From: Clavelina lepadiformis
Taxonomy: Eukaryota > Chordata > Ascidiacea > Aplousobranchia > Clavelinidae
Assembly: GCF_947623445.1 (NCBI RefSeq)
Contig: NC_135248.1
Coordinates: forward strand, 5,456,977 to 5,520,976
Direction: 5' to 3'
Length of the DNA stretch: 64,000 nucleotides
Positions 36,701 to 50,600 of the stretch are shown piece by piece. Each line of letters starts with the position of its first letter. The stretch's first letter is position 1. The notes beneath the pieces are model-generated. The model had not been told where the DNA came from. It searched no databases and saw nothing but the letters and a program-made list of their open reading frames with translations. A program made the translations under genes and the position numbers.

Positions 36701-38825
36701 ACTACAGAAAGTGACGATACTCACAGTAGGCCTACTAAAATGAATAATGGGTTACTACAGGTCCACAGTGACATTGTTTGCTGAGATTGCGCAATTTAAA
36801 AGAGGAATGAGTATGGTCCATGAATGTCTATGAGAACAAAACTACGTTCATCAAGGTGCAAATTTCAGCAATTAGTAAGGTTCGCAGTTTGATTAATTGT
36901 AATGTAAGTTATTATTACTAAAAATTTGTTATGTTATAACCAGAGGTTGTAACATTTGGCTCCGCGAAGCCCTGGAGTTCCTTGTGAGACGTTCAGATAC
37001 TCGGCAAGCCTTCTTTGCTATGTAATGAAATATTCAAACCATGTACATTTATAGCCTAATTATTAATTGCAGTAATGCAATATACAATCTTATTAGGCCG
37101 CCAAATTTGCATAATGTACATTAAAAATTTGAAAAAATGTGAGTATTATATGTAATTATATTTCGTTTTGTTTTTGTTTGCTTCATAACTAGAAACGTTA
37201 GAGCTTTGCAAAGACCATTGAGTTGAAGCTAAGGGATCCGTAACATCTCTAGCTGTGAGAAATGCTGTTATACCCAAAATTTGTTTTGGAAATTACTGTT
37301 TTTCGCCTTATTTTTATTGTCCTATAGGACAAGTATGCTAATAGGATTAACTTTTTATACCGACAGCGCAACAGCGATGTAATCTCAGACTTGAGCGTTC
37401 CTTATATACATTTCACCACCCTAAATACGTTGCCTCAAATTAAATAATGGTGGAAATAATTTCCAAATGTCTATGCTATAACTTATAAAAGTCTGCATTT
37501 TCAAACATGAATAATTAAAGGGAAAAGTGATGTGATTTTGCATTGTTCTTAAATCATTATAAAACATTTTTCAGCGCTCAAATAAAATCAGATTATGAAA
37601 TAACCTACGTATAGTACTTTTTATAATACGTAAATAATGAAATCTCACCATTTGATCAAATTCTTTTTTCTGGCAACGCATTTGTAGCATGGTTTGAAGA
37701 ATTTCCATATAGCTTCTTTATAATGTTGCTGCAGACGTGCAAAAATATTATATACAGCAACCAGCAACCAAACAATAAACAGTGGCAAGGCCCGGGTAAA
37801 GTGTTTGAAGCAGGCCACAATCATGTAAACTGTGATACCTGAAAAAATACGTGGATTAAAGAAAGTTAAAATTATTGGCAGATAAAACAACTTACCAATA
37901 GCAAACAAAACACTTGTTGTCTTCAAGATAACTTCTTTGTGTTTGGAACAAAACTGTGAAATAGCAATTACTGGACGAAGAATACACCTAAAAAAACACT
38001 GACTTGGTTGCATCATAGCTCACAAAACTTGCTGTGCTTACAAGTAAAACAAATAAACAAAGGTTAAATAAGTTAACAAACAAAAATCACAAAGACTCAT
38101 TTAAACTTACTTGAGCAAAATGTTTGCTGTATCTTTTGTGTTTTTTTCATGGCTATCACATATATCAAGCTCCTCCATTTTCTTTTCATGCTCTTCTGTT
38201 ACAGACAACGATAACACCTTCTGGGTAGATTTGATTCTGGATGAGTCCACATCGATGGACTGCAATAAAAGATTACAGCGTAATAAGCATTGAATTTATT
38301 ATTGCCGCAAACGATATATCTGTAACTCCAGGAGCCGAACAAACTCTGTTGCAGCAACTCTTCCAATATGTACCAATATGTTATAATCAAATTAAAATAC
38401 AAGAGCTCACACAAACTCGTATCAGTAAGCTACTATGCTACTACTCAAACAAACGTTTACATTGCATTAAAGACCCAAAAGATTAAGACTACCAGAAGAG
38501 AATAAAGGACTATAAAAATGATCTAAAATGGGTAGAAAACCAAATAGTGTCGGACCTCGTGTGATGGTAATGGGGCTAACGTAGAACTTTCTTCATCTGT
38601 TTTATTCACTCCATCGACTTGAAAAGAATCGCAACCTTGAATTTTACTGCTAGCCGATGGATAATCCTTTGGCACTTGGGCCACGTTTTTCATATCACTT
38701 TCGTATTCTTTGTGAAACAATCCGTTTACACTTGTCGGTACTTCTGCAGTTGCAGTAAAGTCTGCAACATATGATAAGTCTTCTTCCAATCTGGAAGAAA
38801 ACTGGTGTTCATGTGACCTACTCAT
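30751..38825 (-). CDS. SLC28A-like: SLC28/CNT concentrative nucleoside transporter, copy 2
   Basis: Exons (minus): 38556-38825, 38111-38259, 37896-37987, 37649-37838, 36017-36158, 35710-35901, 35149-35290, 34741-34886, 32460-32590, 32019-32187, 31749-31817, 31254-31473, 30948-31046, 30755-30860. All phases match the other copies. Exon 14 ends at a GTAAGT donor whose first bases complete a TAA in frame (30751-30753), giving 706 aa if the intron is retained. No downstream exon 15 was found. HP1 reads [13 protein letters not shown] (residues 398 on), like the broad-specificity human CNT3. The CNT signature is [12 protein letters not shown] (570-581). The N-terminus is 90 residues of polar sequence in exon 1, unlike the neighbours. 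The intron between exons 8 and 9 holds a 1.7-kb piggyBac. Exons 7, 8, 10, 12 and 13 are almost identical in DNA to copy 3. A TTTTACTCAG acceptor-like site ten bases before the ATG suggests an upstream leader exon. Confidence 0.9.
32977..34708 (-). mobile_element. piggyBac element, 1732 bp, with intact termini
   Basis: The element is flanked on both sides by TTAA (32973-32976, 34709-34712). Its terminal inverted repeats are CCCTTATTAGCACA on the left and the inverse of TGTGCTGATAAGGG on the right. Subterminal inverted repeats of about 35 bases (33003-33037 and 34498-34532) match at all but about three positions and include the palindrome TTGACAAATTGTCAA. A further TTGACAAAATGTCAA palindrome sits next to the right terminus (34676-34690), so the ends are asymmetric, as in other piggyBacs. 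It lies in an intron of SLC28 copy 2, on the same strand as the host gene. Confidence 0.95.
33236..34284 (-). pseudogene. broken piggyBac transposase
   Basis: The main open segment (about 34243-33620) carries the piggyBac DDD catalytic core: Asp in [12 protein letters not shown], Asp in [12 protein letters not shown], and Asp in [17 protein letters not shown]. After a stop just past TNRWPMVNN it continues in another frame with [14 protein letters not shown] and [14 protein letters not shown]. It ends in a degraded remnant of the C-terminal cysteine-rich domain. Upstream, an in-frame stop lies near 34285, and the N-terminal third is not recognisable in the roughly 200 bases left. The protein is therefore dead, although the ends could still be moved by a transposase supplied elsewhere. 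Confidence 0.93.
34946..35088. repeat. dispersed repeat, shared with 42675-42845
   Basis: Both stretches contain GGTCACGCAG, then GTTGTTAAA, a GGTTAGA, a TAACAT(T/C)TAAGTTA block, and AGCTTTCAACG or AGCTTCAAACG before CGATTTTT(T)CCG and TGAAA. They lie in different introns (copy 2 between exons 8 and 7; copy 3 between exons 14 and 15), so they are not simply the result of duplicating the gene. I cannot assign a family. Confidence 0.6.
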
Positions 38826-41400
38826 TATTTACCTGAGTAAAAAAAGACAAAAAAATTCCAAAAGTTATAGTAAACTAAGGTTCAAATAACTTCCCAAAAA
38901 AGACATGTTCTTGTAAAGCTCATCCAAAGTATAAGCGAATATCGTTACTGCTCAAGATTTTAGCCTATATGCCCCGGCCAAATAATTTTAGGAAGCTTTA
39001 TCACTAAAAATAGTGAATAGATTTAAGCTGAAGCTGTTACGTTTGAGACTTGAAATATATGCCTGCATTAATTTCTATTCATACATTTTGCAATCTGTAG
39101 CCTAACTGCATAACAGGTATTCTACTGAAAAGTACCAAATCCTCCAGAAATGCTAGGCGATCTTTGTTGGACTGTTTGTTACTAAATCCAGTTAATCAGT
39201 TTTAGCAGAGCACTTGTTGTATGCAAAAGCTTCTGCAACAATTCAGTAATGCTTCAGTGTGTGGCTTAATATCCGCCCATGCAAATGCGGGTAACGCCAT
39301 AAATTTATGCATTAGATGCAAATATTGTAAATATAGGAACAATGTATGTGCAAAAGTTTAGAGTAAAAAAGTTATATGATGCAAATTTGTAAGATGTAAA
39401 TGGGTATATGCAGTAAGCATTTACAAAACTGCATTTAATGGAAAATAGGAAGTGTCTCTCTCGTAGGCGAGTTGAAGATCTCTAGAGAAGATATTTTTAC
39501 TGTATGATGGGTCATATAAGCCACTCACACGAAATTTAGTACAAACGTTTCAAACGTTTCCTAGAATATTTTACGTATTTTGTGGACAAAAACTTTACAA
39601 GTTCATCTACATACATAAATCGGTATAGGATATAAACGGACAACGCAGCCCTGGTTAAGATAGCCCATTGGCTTTATTGGTTATTTAGCTGGATAATTTA
39701 ATGGCTCGTAAAAGCTTCGTTATTATCAGCTTTCAATATTCCAAACTCGATTTAATAAAATTTATAAAGACACATATAAAGTATGCAAATGTGAATGCAA
39801 CTCATCAGCTTCTCATCAAATGTTGAGTATAAGGTAAATGTTTGAATAAGAATGCAGTGTTACTTCCTTAAGGTGTGTTTATTTATGGATTTGTATTGAG
39901 TTCGCTTCTGAATATAGCAGCAGTTAAATGACAATGATTTCACAATTTCGTTAAAAATTGCATTGCACTATAAATACATAGCAGCATATTTTGTTTTTTC
40001 ACGAACTGATAATAATTAACTTTTAAAAAAATCCATCTTCGAAATAGATCAATGCGAGAAAACGGACAATGTAACATTGTTGTGTGAAACTTTGTCATGT
40101 TTTTTATCTTTCATGAAATTGTGTTGATAACTTTCGTCTAACATTACACACTCTATATTTTGAAGTTGGCTTTAAGCCAACTCTGTCACTGTATAGTTAA
40201 TTTTGAATATATCGATAATGTTTGGATCCGTTAAAGTAAAAGAATAGTGCTACATCGTTTGGCTGTTAATTGTCTAGACTGCTTACTGGAGTCAGACTAG
40301 ACAGAATAGCCTATACAGGCTTGACGATTTATGGCAGTACAATAAACAAACAACTGATAAAAAGATAGGTATAACGAATAAATGAAAATATAAACGTAAA
40401 ATCTTCTAATCAATATTAATAAAAACGGACGGCTTTTCATATCCACAACCGGTCACATTGCTGGCTGTATACATGGATATGGGGAAAAGTTTAAAAACTA
40501 TGCTTTGTTAGAAGTAGCATTAATTCGGAAACGGAAATTTAGATTCGTGTCCATTAAGAAGCGGAGCTCAGTTCAAAATACACCACAAAGTTGTAAACCT
40601 TTTGGAGGCCAATATAGTACCGGGATTAAAAATCTAAAATTCATTTGTGGTGATTAACAAGCGGCGTGGTTTGTGTGGTGTTTGTGTCTAGGCGTCTGGT
40701 TATAAGAACGATATAGAAAAGTTCGTAGTTTACATCGACATATACAGTAATGTATAAATTGTTTTTAAATTTAAATGATCGCAGAATGGAAAACCTGAAG
40801 TGATAATGATTCATAATTCATAATCGCTTGGATGTTTTATTACCTTTGAAATCAAGATAATCCTGGAATAAAAATTATGCCAAGAAGTCTCTTTTGTTTT
40901 GTGCTGGATGCTGTAGCGATGGTGTTGTGTGTAAACTACAACCGTTAATAAAACATAATCAGAAGGTTGCGATTTATGATTAAACAAGACTTAAGGAATA
41001 ACTGCCGTTCTAACGTCTGATTATTATTATTTTCCTCATGATAAATAGCTAATAACATGTCGCAACAATAGTATCTGAGTAACATATTATATTCAACATA
41101 TTATACCTTGTAACTAGCACACGACACGACTGAAATTCAATGAGTGACATACATGAAATAGCACATCAGAATAGGGATGAAATAAGCATCAAAAATCCTC
41201 GAAAAGACTGAATATCACCAAACTTACTAATTTATATTTACATAATTTGTACAAGGCTTTTGTTTACAGGAATAGAGATAACAGTATAATGTTTAGCTCT
41301 CTAAGAAAGCACGCAATTAGCAACAATTCGCAAACAACATTCATTTAAATTCGTACAACCAAGGCACATATTTAATTTCACCATTTAACTAATTATAAGC
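38826..41400. other. intergenic stretch between SLC28 copies 2 and 3
   Basis: AT-rich, with no supported gene or RNA gene. It should contain the copy 2 promoter (minus strand), but I see no decisive TATA box. Confidence 0.4.
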
Positions 41401-41406
41401 TTAGTG

Positions 41407-41574
41407 GCCGTGCCAGTTGTTACCAGCAATTATTAACGTTATTGTTCTTGAGCACGTTTTAAGCCTTTTCGACTTTGTCACTTTTTCCTGTTCATTGGCG
41501 CGTGTTAGTAACAACTGGCTTGATTTTTCGTCTTCACCGCGCTTTTGACAAAAAATAAAATGATTGATTGATTG
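41407..41574 (+). repeat. SINE or LINE 3' end with (TGAT)n tail, copy A
   Basis: This segment aligns with the reverse complement of about 63415-63600. Shared blocks include AGTTGTTA, a GACTTTGTCA, CATTG(G/A)CGCGTG(T)TA, ACAA, GATTTTT, TTCACCGCG, GACAAAAA or GACGAAAAAA, and finally repeated TGAT. Ending in a tetranucleotide microsatellite is usual for retroposons mobilised by CR1/L2-like machinery. An (AT)n run follows at 41575-41598. Confidence 0.7.
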
Positions 41575-41598
41575 ATATATATATATATATATATATAT
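41575..41598. repeat. (AT)n microsatellite
   Basis: Twelve AT dinucleotides directly follow the (TGAT)n tail of the retroposon-like repeat, just downstream of SLC28 copy 3. Confidence 0.9.
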
Positions 41599-41642
41599 GA
41601 AAATATAGGTCGCACTATAGCATTTTCAGTCTATTATGTTTC

Positions 41643-44600
41643 CTATCCACTCAAGGCACTGCAGTTCAGCATATAACCCGTGTTTGTCCAGTTAAAGGAA
41701 TTACAGCAGTTTTCGAAAACTGTTTCGTTCGAATACCTGGAAAGATATAAAAAAACAATTTAGTAACGGCTTGGCTTGTGAAGCTATGTAAGCAACCTAA
41801 AAAGAAAACTATACCCATGACCTAAGTAAAGCGTAAAAAAATAAGCTAGAATGATAAAAATACTGTACTTTTATGGTAAAATGACAAAAGACAGTGTTTA
41901 ACATACTATCATGAATTGATAAATTACTTTCAGGAAAAACCGTACCGTGTTGTATATAGCCTACGTTCGAAGCTATATCCCAGGTTTATGGTCTTTAACT
42001 CTATATTATTAAAAGTTATAAAGCATGATAAACCATGCCTATCTTCAATATAAACTAATTTTAACATAAGTTAGCGGTGAATAGATAACTTAAGATTTTT
42101 CGTTTCCTTTTTCCTATATACGATACTAACTAAATAGCTAAAATAATAGTTTTTGCCCAACCACCTACTTTTAACAAACTAAAATACTTCTACTTGAATT
42201 GCAAAACTGGCACAGTAGTATATACTTGTATACTGCTCTGATGACGGGAAGAGTGTATAAATGGCCTAACGTTAACTTAAATAAAAGACTGCTGGAATTA
42301 ACGAATGTTGTTTTAATATTGAAAGAAGCTACAGTATCTCCCTGTAGTCTAAATACCGGAGTTATTTTCGAGACAGTCGTGTCATAAAGCAACTTTGCCC
42401 ATCAATATGCGTCTTTCCCACGGTGCCACACAAGAATATTTTTTATTGAAAGCACCAGCATCATACGCCAGAAAGGTCTTGAACGCCGATGTTATAATTG
42501 AGAATTGATAATATTTTGACGTAATAATTCTTTTCCCCATCGAGGTCTTGTTTGTTGACGTTCATTAGACTATTATAGATAACTATCTAGCCTAGGCTAT
42601 GCCCCACCAAAGTTTTGTAAATCGGAATATTTTTATATTTTGATGAGAGTAATTATTTTATCGTACGTATATGGTCATTGGTCACGCAGCCCGTTGTTAA
42701 AAGTAGGCGGTTGGGTTAGAAGAATGGGTTTGCAAAAAGTTGATTATACATATTTTCAAATAACATTTAAGTTAGTTTAACAAGAAATTGCAAAAATTAG
42801 CTTCAAACGTACGATTTTTTTCCGGTGAAACAATGACAGCCAATTTTGATACGAGTTTAGTTGAGTTGCCGATATTCATTTTTAAATTTATTTGGAACTG
42901 TGTAGGTAATTATAACTTAGTCTACTTTTTCTGAAACACAAGAAAACGTGTTCTGTCAGTCTTGAACTAAACTAATAAGTACAATAAATATTTTGAAGAT
43001 ATGTGATAATTTTGCCAAGTGTTTAGTACTGACAAAGCAGAAGAGCAACACTGAAAAAGACGTCCAGGCTCGGTGTAGGTCCAATTTGTGGTCGCTAGCA
43101 TGTGATCACAAACAATGGGCCGCGGTACATACAAAAAACCTGTAAAATAATAGAAAATGTACTAAACTTATTACATACCAGAAAAATACTACAAGATATT
43201 TCCGCGTGTAATAATATTAACTCACCGGCGATACAAGCGTTCAAGATGCTGACGAAAACCCCCGCAACTAGAGCTCGAAGCACGATTTTTGTCATTTCAC
43301 TTTGTCTCGATTCAACTATACTCCCTATGAAGCAAGAGTCAATTGCTAAATCTTATAAAAGTTAACTAAAATGTTGTGCAGCAACTGGCTCTGTATTTGA
43401 TGAAGTTCCCTTACCGCGTGCTAACAAATGATGGTTTGCTATCTTTCATGGATCGTAAAAACCAAAAAAGTCTTATGCATCACATAGACTACGAGCTACG
43501 GTAGTATGAAGTTGCCGCTCGATTCCAAATAATGAGGACATGCTTTTGCGTTTTTTCATCAACATATTTCTTAAAATTCAAAAATTTACTGCAGTTTATA
43601 CAGTATAAATTCATCGAAGTGAATTAATACTGTATAAACAATTATCACAGTATTGTTTATTGAAACTATTGAATACATCGCTATTGCGTCTGCCACAGGC
43701 ATTCCAGAGATGATTTCTATACCAGCAGAGATATTGGTTTTCAAGTTCAAGGGGTTCAGTTGGCGTTGGATACCGAACCTCTATGGCTACTCGATACTTA
43801 CATGGTTTCTTATTAGCTTGCTTATTTCCAAGAAAAATTAAGTTTGTTTCCTTCTACGTAACAGTAGTTATACTTGTTCAATATCTTCATGTAAATATAC
43901 TTATTTTTATACAAAATTGCTTTATCGATAATAAATAAGTATCCAGAAAACGATAAGAAACTTTACGCTGGTTTCAAATTACGGACAATTGCCATAAATT
44001 CGGCGATAAATGTCGTAGCTTTTAAAGTTGAAATTAGCATTGGATAAAAGTTATTAAAAGTTCGAATTGGGAAACGACATATGAATGATATGATACAAAT
44101 TTTATCCGGTTTTGCACGTGCATGGGGTAAGGTCCAACCTTAATATGTGAATATGAGTGTTTGGGGTAATAAAAAAAACTCCTTGAATCTATTGTTCAGT
44201 AAATGTAAAATAAGAAAAATTGCTGTTAGCATAAGGAAACTATATACCTTTATGAGACAATATACAGTAAATAAAAAGCAACTTTGACAAATAAATAACA
44301 GGTTAAAAGTCGATATACCTAAACCTCCCAGCATAATACCAATGGAACCAAAGTTGGCAAAACCACACAAAGCATAGGTGACAATGGCTTCCGTATGTTC
44401 ATCAACCCAGTTTACGACCCCAGTGTCTGGTTGTAGTTTTGGTGCAATGCCACTGTCCCTCAACTTGATCATTTCAGCCAGGGATTGGTATGCAATAAAC
44501 TCATTTAAGAAAATCTTTGTTCCAATGAGTTCCGCAGCCTATGCATAAAACACTGTTGATGTGCTTCACAGTCTCCACTTCTCAAACACAAACAATTTAT

Positions 44601-47600
44601 AGGCCTTATAATTTTATAACAATATTTTCCAAGTACCGTAAAACAAAAGTAGGGAAACATATGTGAATTTTAATTTTTAAAAAGTCCTAATTTTGTCTGT
44701 AATATATTTATCACTCTTGTTTGAATATACATGGATTTATTAAGGACTTTCGCTGGTTTTAAAATATTTAACATGCAATACAATGCTGCAAGTGTTGTGC
44801 CCAACTGTTTAAAAGTAGGCTACAACTCGTTTAAGACCAGTTGTATGTGAAAGCTAAGAAGAATTTTGAACAAAATTTAACGAAATTTACAGTATAATTT
44901 AGCGAAAACAACTTTTGAATTGCATACTTTTGTCGTAATTACATCTTGGGTTGATTTTTGAAGGTCCACCGATCCGCAAAAATTGTTTTGAAATTTTACC
45001 GTTCCGCAAGCTAAAAAAGGACTAGGCTGCTATGTTTCTCGTTTTGTATAGAAAAAAATCTTTATTTTTGTGTGCGAGCTTATGTGAATAAGAAAGAAAT
45101 TTTAAATAATTGCATAAAACATTATCAAGTAAGTGTCAAAGCGTTTGATAAAAAAAAGTAAAAATAAAATATTTTTTGATAACTTTGATGAGAATAACAA
45201 AATTTTGTAAACTGCAAAGAAAATTCTTTTTAAGGATCCTTCAAATATCAAAAAATGCCATAAAATCTTAAATGTTACATAATACAGTAATTTTACTGAA
45301 AAACTGATTACTTGAAAAAGCCTTCATGAGGCTCTCTGAAATTTTGCTCGATACTTTTGTATGCTTTGGACTAACATTTCATAAAATACCATTAAAACCA
45401 TAATTCAAACTTTTTGAACAGAGGCATAAAATCTACACTAAAATTTTGGGTCTAAAAACAACAATTTTAGCTACTTTCATGGACATTTTTAGCCTAATTT
45501 TGCATGTGACCTAGAACATTCAAACACGCCAACTGTTAGTGCAATTCCCAGGCTAGAAAACAACACCAACTATGTCGCTTTCTGATTGGTCGAAGCAGGT
45601 TTCTTAAAGCCCTACCTAAAGAGTCCAACAAAATCATAGAAATCTTAATTTTATCTGTTTGACAGCCATGTATATTAACAAAACTCAAATGAGTCGAATT
45701 GGATCGAAAAGTTTTGAATATACAGTATATTCAATAAACGATAAGATGTAAACAAAAGTACTGTATTAATGGTATAACTATGTTATCGTATATCATATAC
45801 AGTATAGAGAAAACGACGGAAAACTTACTTTAAAACAATCTTGCCATTCAACTCCCATAAGAAATGACACAGGCATGAAGATATACGAGCAAATCACCTA
45901 AAAACTTTTTAGTTGATTACGTATTACCGACAATTCTACATTTTATTTTAACGGTGGGCCAGTGGTCATTTGGTCGATGTGTAAATCATTGGCTACAAAA
46001 ATTATCGCTCACTGAAAATAAAATAACTGCAAAAATAAAATGCTAACACTGCATGAATATCTATTAAAAAAAAATCAAAAAATAAAAACATGAACCTCAA
46101 AGCTAAGTTGCGGGTAATCTACTAAACCACCAAACCAGTTTAAAAATCCATTGACAGCAGCTAGTAAGGATAAAAATGCGATGAGATTTCCACCGATATT
46201 GAGGACCAAAGGAATTGCTTGCGACGCCCCAACAAAAGCGGCCTCGATTATATTGCGTTGTTTTCTAAGAGCAATACGCGATGACAACAAAGTAATCGAT
46301 TTCGGCTACCATGTATAAATGAAAAGGTCGCTTGGTAAATTTCAGAACATAAACCATATATGACCCGGGGTGTTTAATTACGTTTATTTTACTTACGTCT
46401 TTTCAAGCACTAGTCCCTCGTGTTTCAGAAACTTTGATTGTTTTGTTTCAGGATAAACAAGTTTTGAAATGGCAAGAGCGCAGGGTGCTGCCATAAAGCA
46501 TGCAGCTATTACATAAACTGGCTGAATCTGCCAAATATGAGAAAAACACAGATTATCAAAAGCTAATAGCCTTATTACTTCTAAAATGTAAGCCTCTTTA
46601 AATAACAGCAATAATTTGTTTTTGTGATTTTGTGAGCTTTAACTAAACTACTTTACATTGAGTTCTGAAAACCATTAAGACTTACCCCAAAACCTATGTA
46701 TGCACCCAGTACACTACCGGCAATGGTACCGAAACCAGCGGTCATAACAGCATGTAACTCAGAAGTAGTAAGATCCTCAAGGTATGGTCGAATTAAAAGA
46801 GGGGATTCCGTTTGACCAACAAAAATATTTCCTGAAACCGTATTTGAATTAATCATAATGACTAACAGTTTTAACACATTTTGAAGTTTTTTTTGTATTT
46901 TAATCCAGACAAAATATTTTTACTGTACTGCAGGCTACCTGCTGCTACCATAGATTCAGTCGCCGATGTGTTAAGGGAAATTTGCATGAGCCATGCTAAT
47001 TTTAAAATGATCCATTGCATGGCACCCAAGTAGTACATAATGGATATAAACGAACTAAAATATAGCACCAGTGGCAGAACCTGAGCATTTTATGATAAAA
47101 ACACTGCATTAGCATATTCTATTACCGGTAAGGATTCTACAATCACTGCGGTTTGTTTTGATTTTAGTCATATAATAATTTTAAAGCATCGAGAGATACA
47201 TCATAAGTAAGGCAAGTTCTTATTGACCTAAGAACTTTAAAAAATGACTTTAAAATTAAAAAAATCTTAACTTTATGGACCTAACAAAAATTTGACTAAA
47301 TAATTCAATGTTTCTTGAGTATTGTTTTAAAACGTTCATTAACTTAACCAAAAGTCTGCCTAATATCATCTGAGATGATATTACGCTATACTTCAAATAT
47401 TTTAACGTAATAAACTTGCCTCTATAGATATAAGGTAAAATGTTTTCCCTTCTTGGGGTTGCAACTATTTGATTACATCACACTCGCACACAATATCGTC
47501 TGAATTGGTTTGATTATTTCATCACAATCATTTAATAGTGGCAGTAGGTAGCGATCTTTTCTCAACAAAGAAAAGCAGAACCAATTTTTTTCGCCAGTAT

Positions 47601-50600
47601 TTTGAATAAACATGTTCAATCAAAAATGAACTTAATTACATTACGGAAAAAAATTCTTTTCATTGACTTTATATCATAATTAATATAGGCCCTACCATCA
47701 TGAAATTTCGTATCAATACGGTGTTCTTATGCCATTCTGTTTTACCAAAAAATTGACTTTATTGAAAAAATTTGCCCTGGTGATAAGATTGACGCTAACA
47801 CAAAGATTAAGGTGACTACTTACATTAAATTATTAAGATGAAAAAAATGCTTTTGTTTCTGACAGTAAAAGTTATATCCAAAATTTTTAATATTTGCAAA
47901 TTTCACTGATACAATCTTATAGTGTAAGGTTGGGTATAATTACGAAAGTCTTGGCATAGAACTAACTCACTGATTTACCTTGAAAGCAAAATAATGTTCC
48001 GCAAAATTCTTTCCAAAGACAAAGATTACGCCAGCATCAACAAAATTAATAAAAACTTGCACAAGATTTCCAAGCCAGTTTAATGCAGCAAATCCAGCTG
48101 CAGTCCGTAAAACAATCATACCTAAGCATGTCTGAATCAGCAAGCCCCAAAGTACTGGCCGCCAGACTACCTGCAAATAACGTATCTTTAGCTAACTCTT
48201 GTGCAACTGTATAAACCAGCACAAGTTTTTGAACTTAAGAAATGCGCTTTGTAAATTAGGCCAACCCAGAAATCAACAACGCACAATGCAAACAAACTTT
48301 TTAAATGATTTCGGTAAGTCCACTTACTTTGCTTGGATACTTTGAAGTTACAAATAGGACAAAAATGAAAACGAAATAACCCATGCAAGGTATAAACTGA
48401 CGTGGTCGTTTTGATGTGTCTAAAACTATCCAAACAATGAAACCCACAACAATACAAGCGATGAAGAACCTAAATTACAAAAAAGGCATTATGAACGACT
48501 TTCATTTAAAATTTTGCGGTTGCATAGACTTGCATAACTTAGATGCTCACACCAAATACCAAATTATTCAAATTTTATTTTTGGTAGCAATTTATAATTT
48601 CCTCAGTTTATTTGAAACCATGTTAGTTGTTGAAATAGAATTTCTTAAAGAATAAAAAAATAGCACAACTTGTATGTAATTTCCATATGCAGTTTAGAAA
48701 CATTATGTTAGTGAATAAAATCATACTAAATTGTCTTTTGAAAAAATTCTTTAGTCTGGAGGAAACTTACTTATGTTGTTTGTTATTAGTATATACCGGT
48801 AACCGATAAAGATTTTTGCTGCAGAGAACTTTTAAAACAATTAAGTATTTTTTTATTAAGCAAGACGTGGACCAGTACTAATACGCAGACTCGTCCACAT
48901 CAAAAATGAATAGCTTTTTCTTAATTTCTTGTGTTCGTTCAGAGAATGATTTACTTGGTCAATAGTTAAACTAAAATAAATTCATTTGTAATCAAATTTT
49001 CCTTTGTCAAAATTTTGTTTTTGGACTTAGCTATTATACAATTTATTAGACGGCTAAGATTGGTAGACCTACAGAAAATTAACCATTTTGATGAATATGA
49101 GTATTGAAAAATATTTTTATTTTTATTTTAAACTCATATAGACTATTTTCTTATTGCAACACTGTCAAAAATATTTCTACCAAGTTGACAAAGTTTTTTT
49201 CTTGTTGAAAGTTAATATGAAAGTGTCAGAAAAACAAAATCGGATTTTGGCATATCTCAAACACAACTTCAAATATTTTCCAAATTAAAAAGTTTTGAGT
49301 AGACCTATAGATATGCAAATATAATCCACTTAAAAGAAAATTTGCATGACCACACATGACGGGTGAAGCATATAAGTTAAGTAATGAGGTTTCACATCAT
49401 CATTCTTATCTAGTTTCAGGAAGTCTTTAATCAGTATTTTAAAATAAGATTCAATAAACTATTATTTATCTACAGTACTTGTGTATCAAACAGTTGTTTT
49501 TATGATATATCTAACCATTTGATCCAGTTCATTTTCGTAATGCAGCATCTGTACGTTGGTCTAAAGACATTCCAAATAGCTTCTCCAAAACGTTTTTTTA
49601 CATATATGTAAATTTTATATGCAACCACCAGCAGCCAAATAACAAGTAGTGGCAAAGCACGAATGAAATTTTTACAGCAAGCCACAACCATGTAGACTGT
49701 AATACCTGAAACGGTATACTAAGTTAAAAAGTTATTTTGTGCCAAATAAATACACAATGGAAGATAAAACTTACCTATAGCAAACAAAATTCCAGTCACC
49801 TTTAAAGCAACAGTTTTATTGTTGGTAAAAAACTGTGTCATAGCCATTACCGGATAAGTAACAAGCCTGAAAAATATCTGTTTTAGTTATGTTAAAGTGG
49901 GAGCTAGTGTTGAAACAAGTAAGCCTCATGTTAAAGAATTTTGATTAAGTTAAAATATCAAAGAAAGAATATTAGTCAACGATTATGCAATTACAATAGA
50001 ATTTGTTAAATAAATATACTTGGAACTTAGTAGATTTTGAATTTTTGAAGTAATAAATTTGTATAAAGAGGTGCCAAATATGCCAAAAATTAAAAAAACG
50101 CCAACGTATTATGTATACAATTGAGTATAGTTCAATTATTTTGCCTATCTCAACCCAAAAAAGCAAAATTGGTCACCAAGTCGTAAAATGAGACCAGTTT
50201 AGTCATGGTAATAAAAAGTATTTATTAAACAGCAACCAAGAATACATCGTAACGAATACATTTACAATATAAAAGGAAAGATATACGGTAGCTGATCAGT
50301 GGTATCGTGGAAATAACGTTGTTGCCTTCAACAAACGCTTGTCGGTTAACATATCGATTTTATGCGCTAAAATCGATTGTTAAAAATCCTACAAAAGTTA
50401 TAAAAGTTATCTAACAGCCCTTAAAAATTGCTTTTGGATTGTTTATTAAATTTGACCCAAGCAATACTGTCAACACCAACCGTCACGCATGTTGATTTCA
50501 CATTTTGACGTCGTAATCTTTAAGAGTCATGTCATATTGCGTATTATGCAGAAATTATTTTTCACCTTTTGCGGCACAGTTTCGACGGTAATAATTGCTT

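Noticed and set aside
43653..43841. 62-codon plus-strand frame in a copy 3 intron
   Set aside because: Short, antisense to the host gene, and without homology I can recognise.
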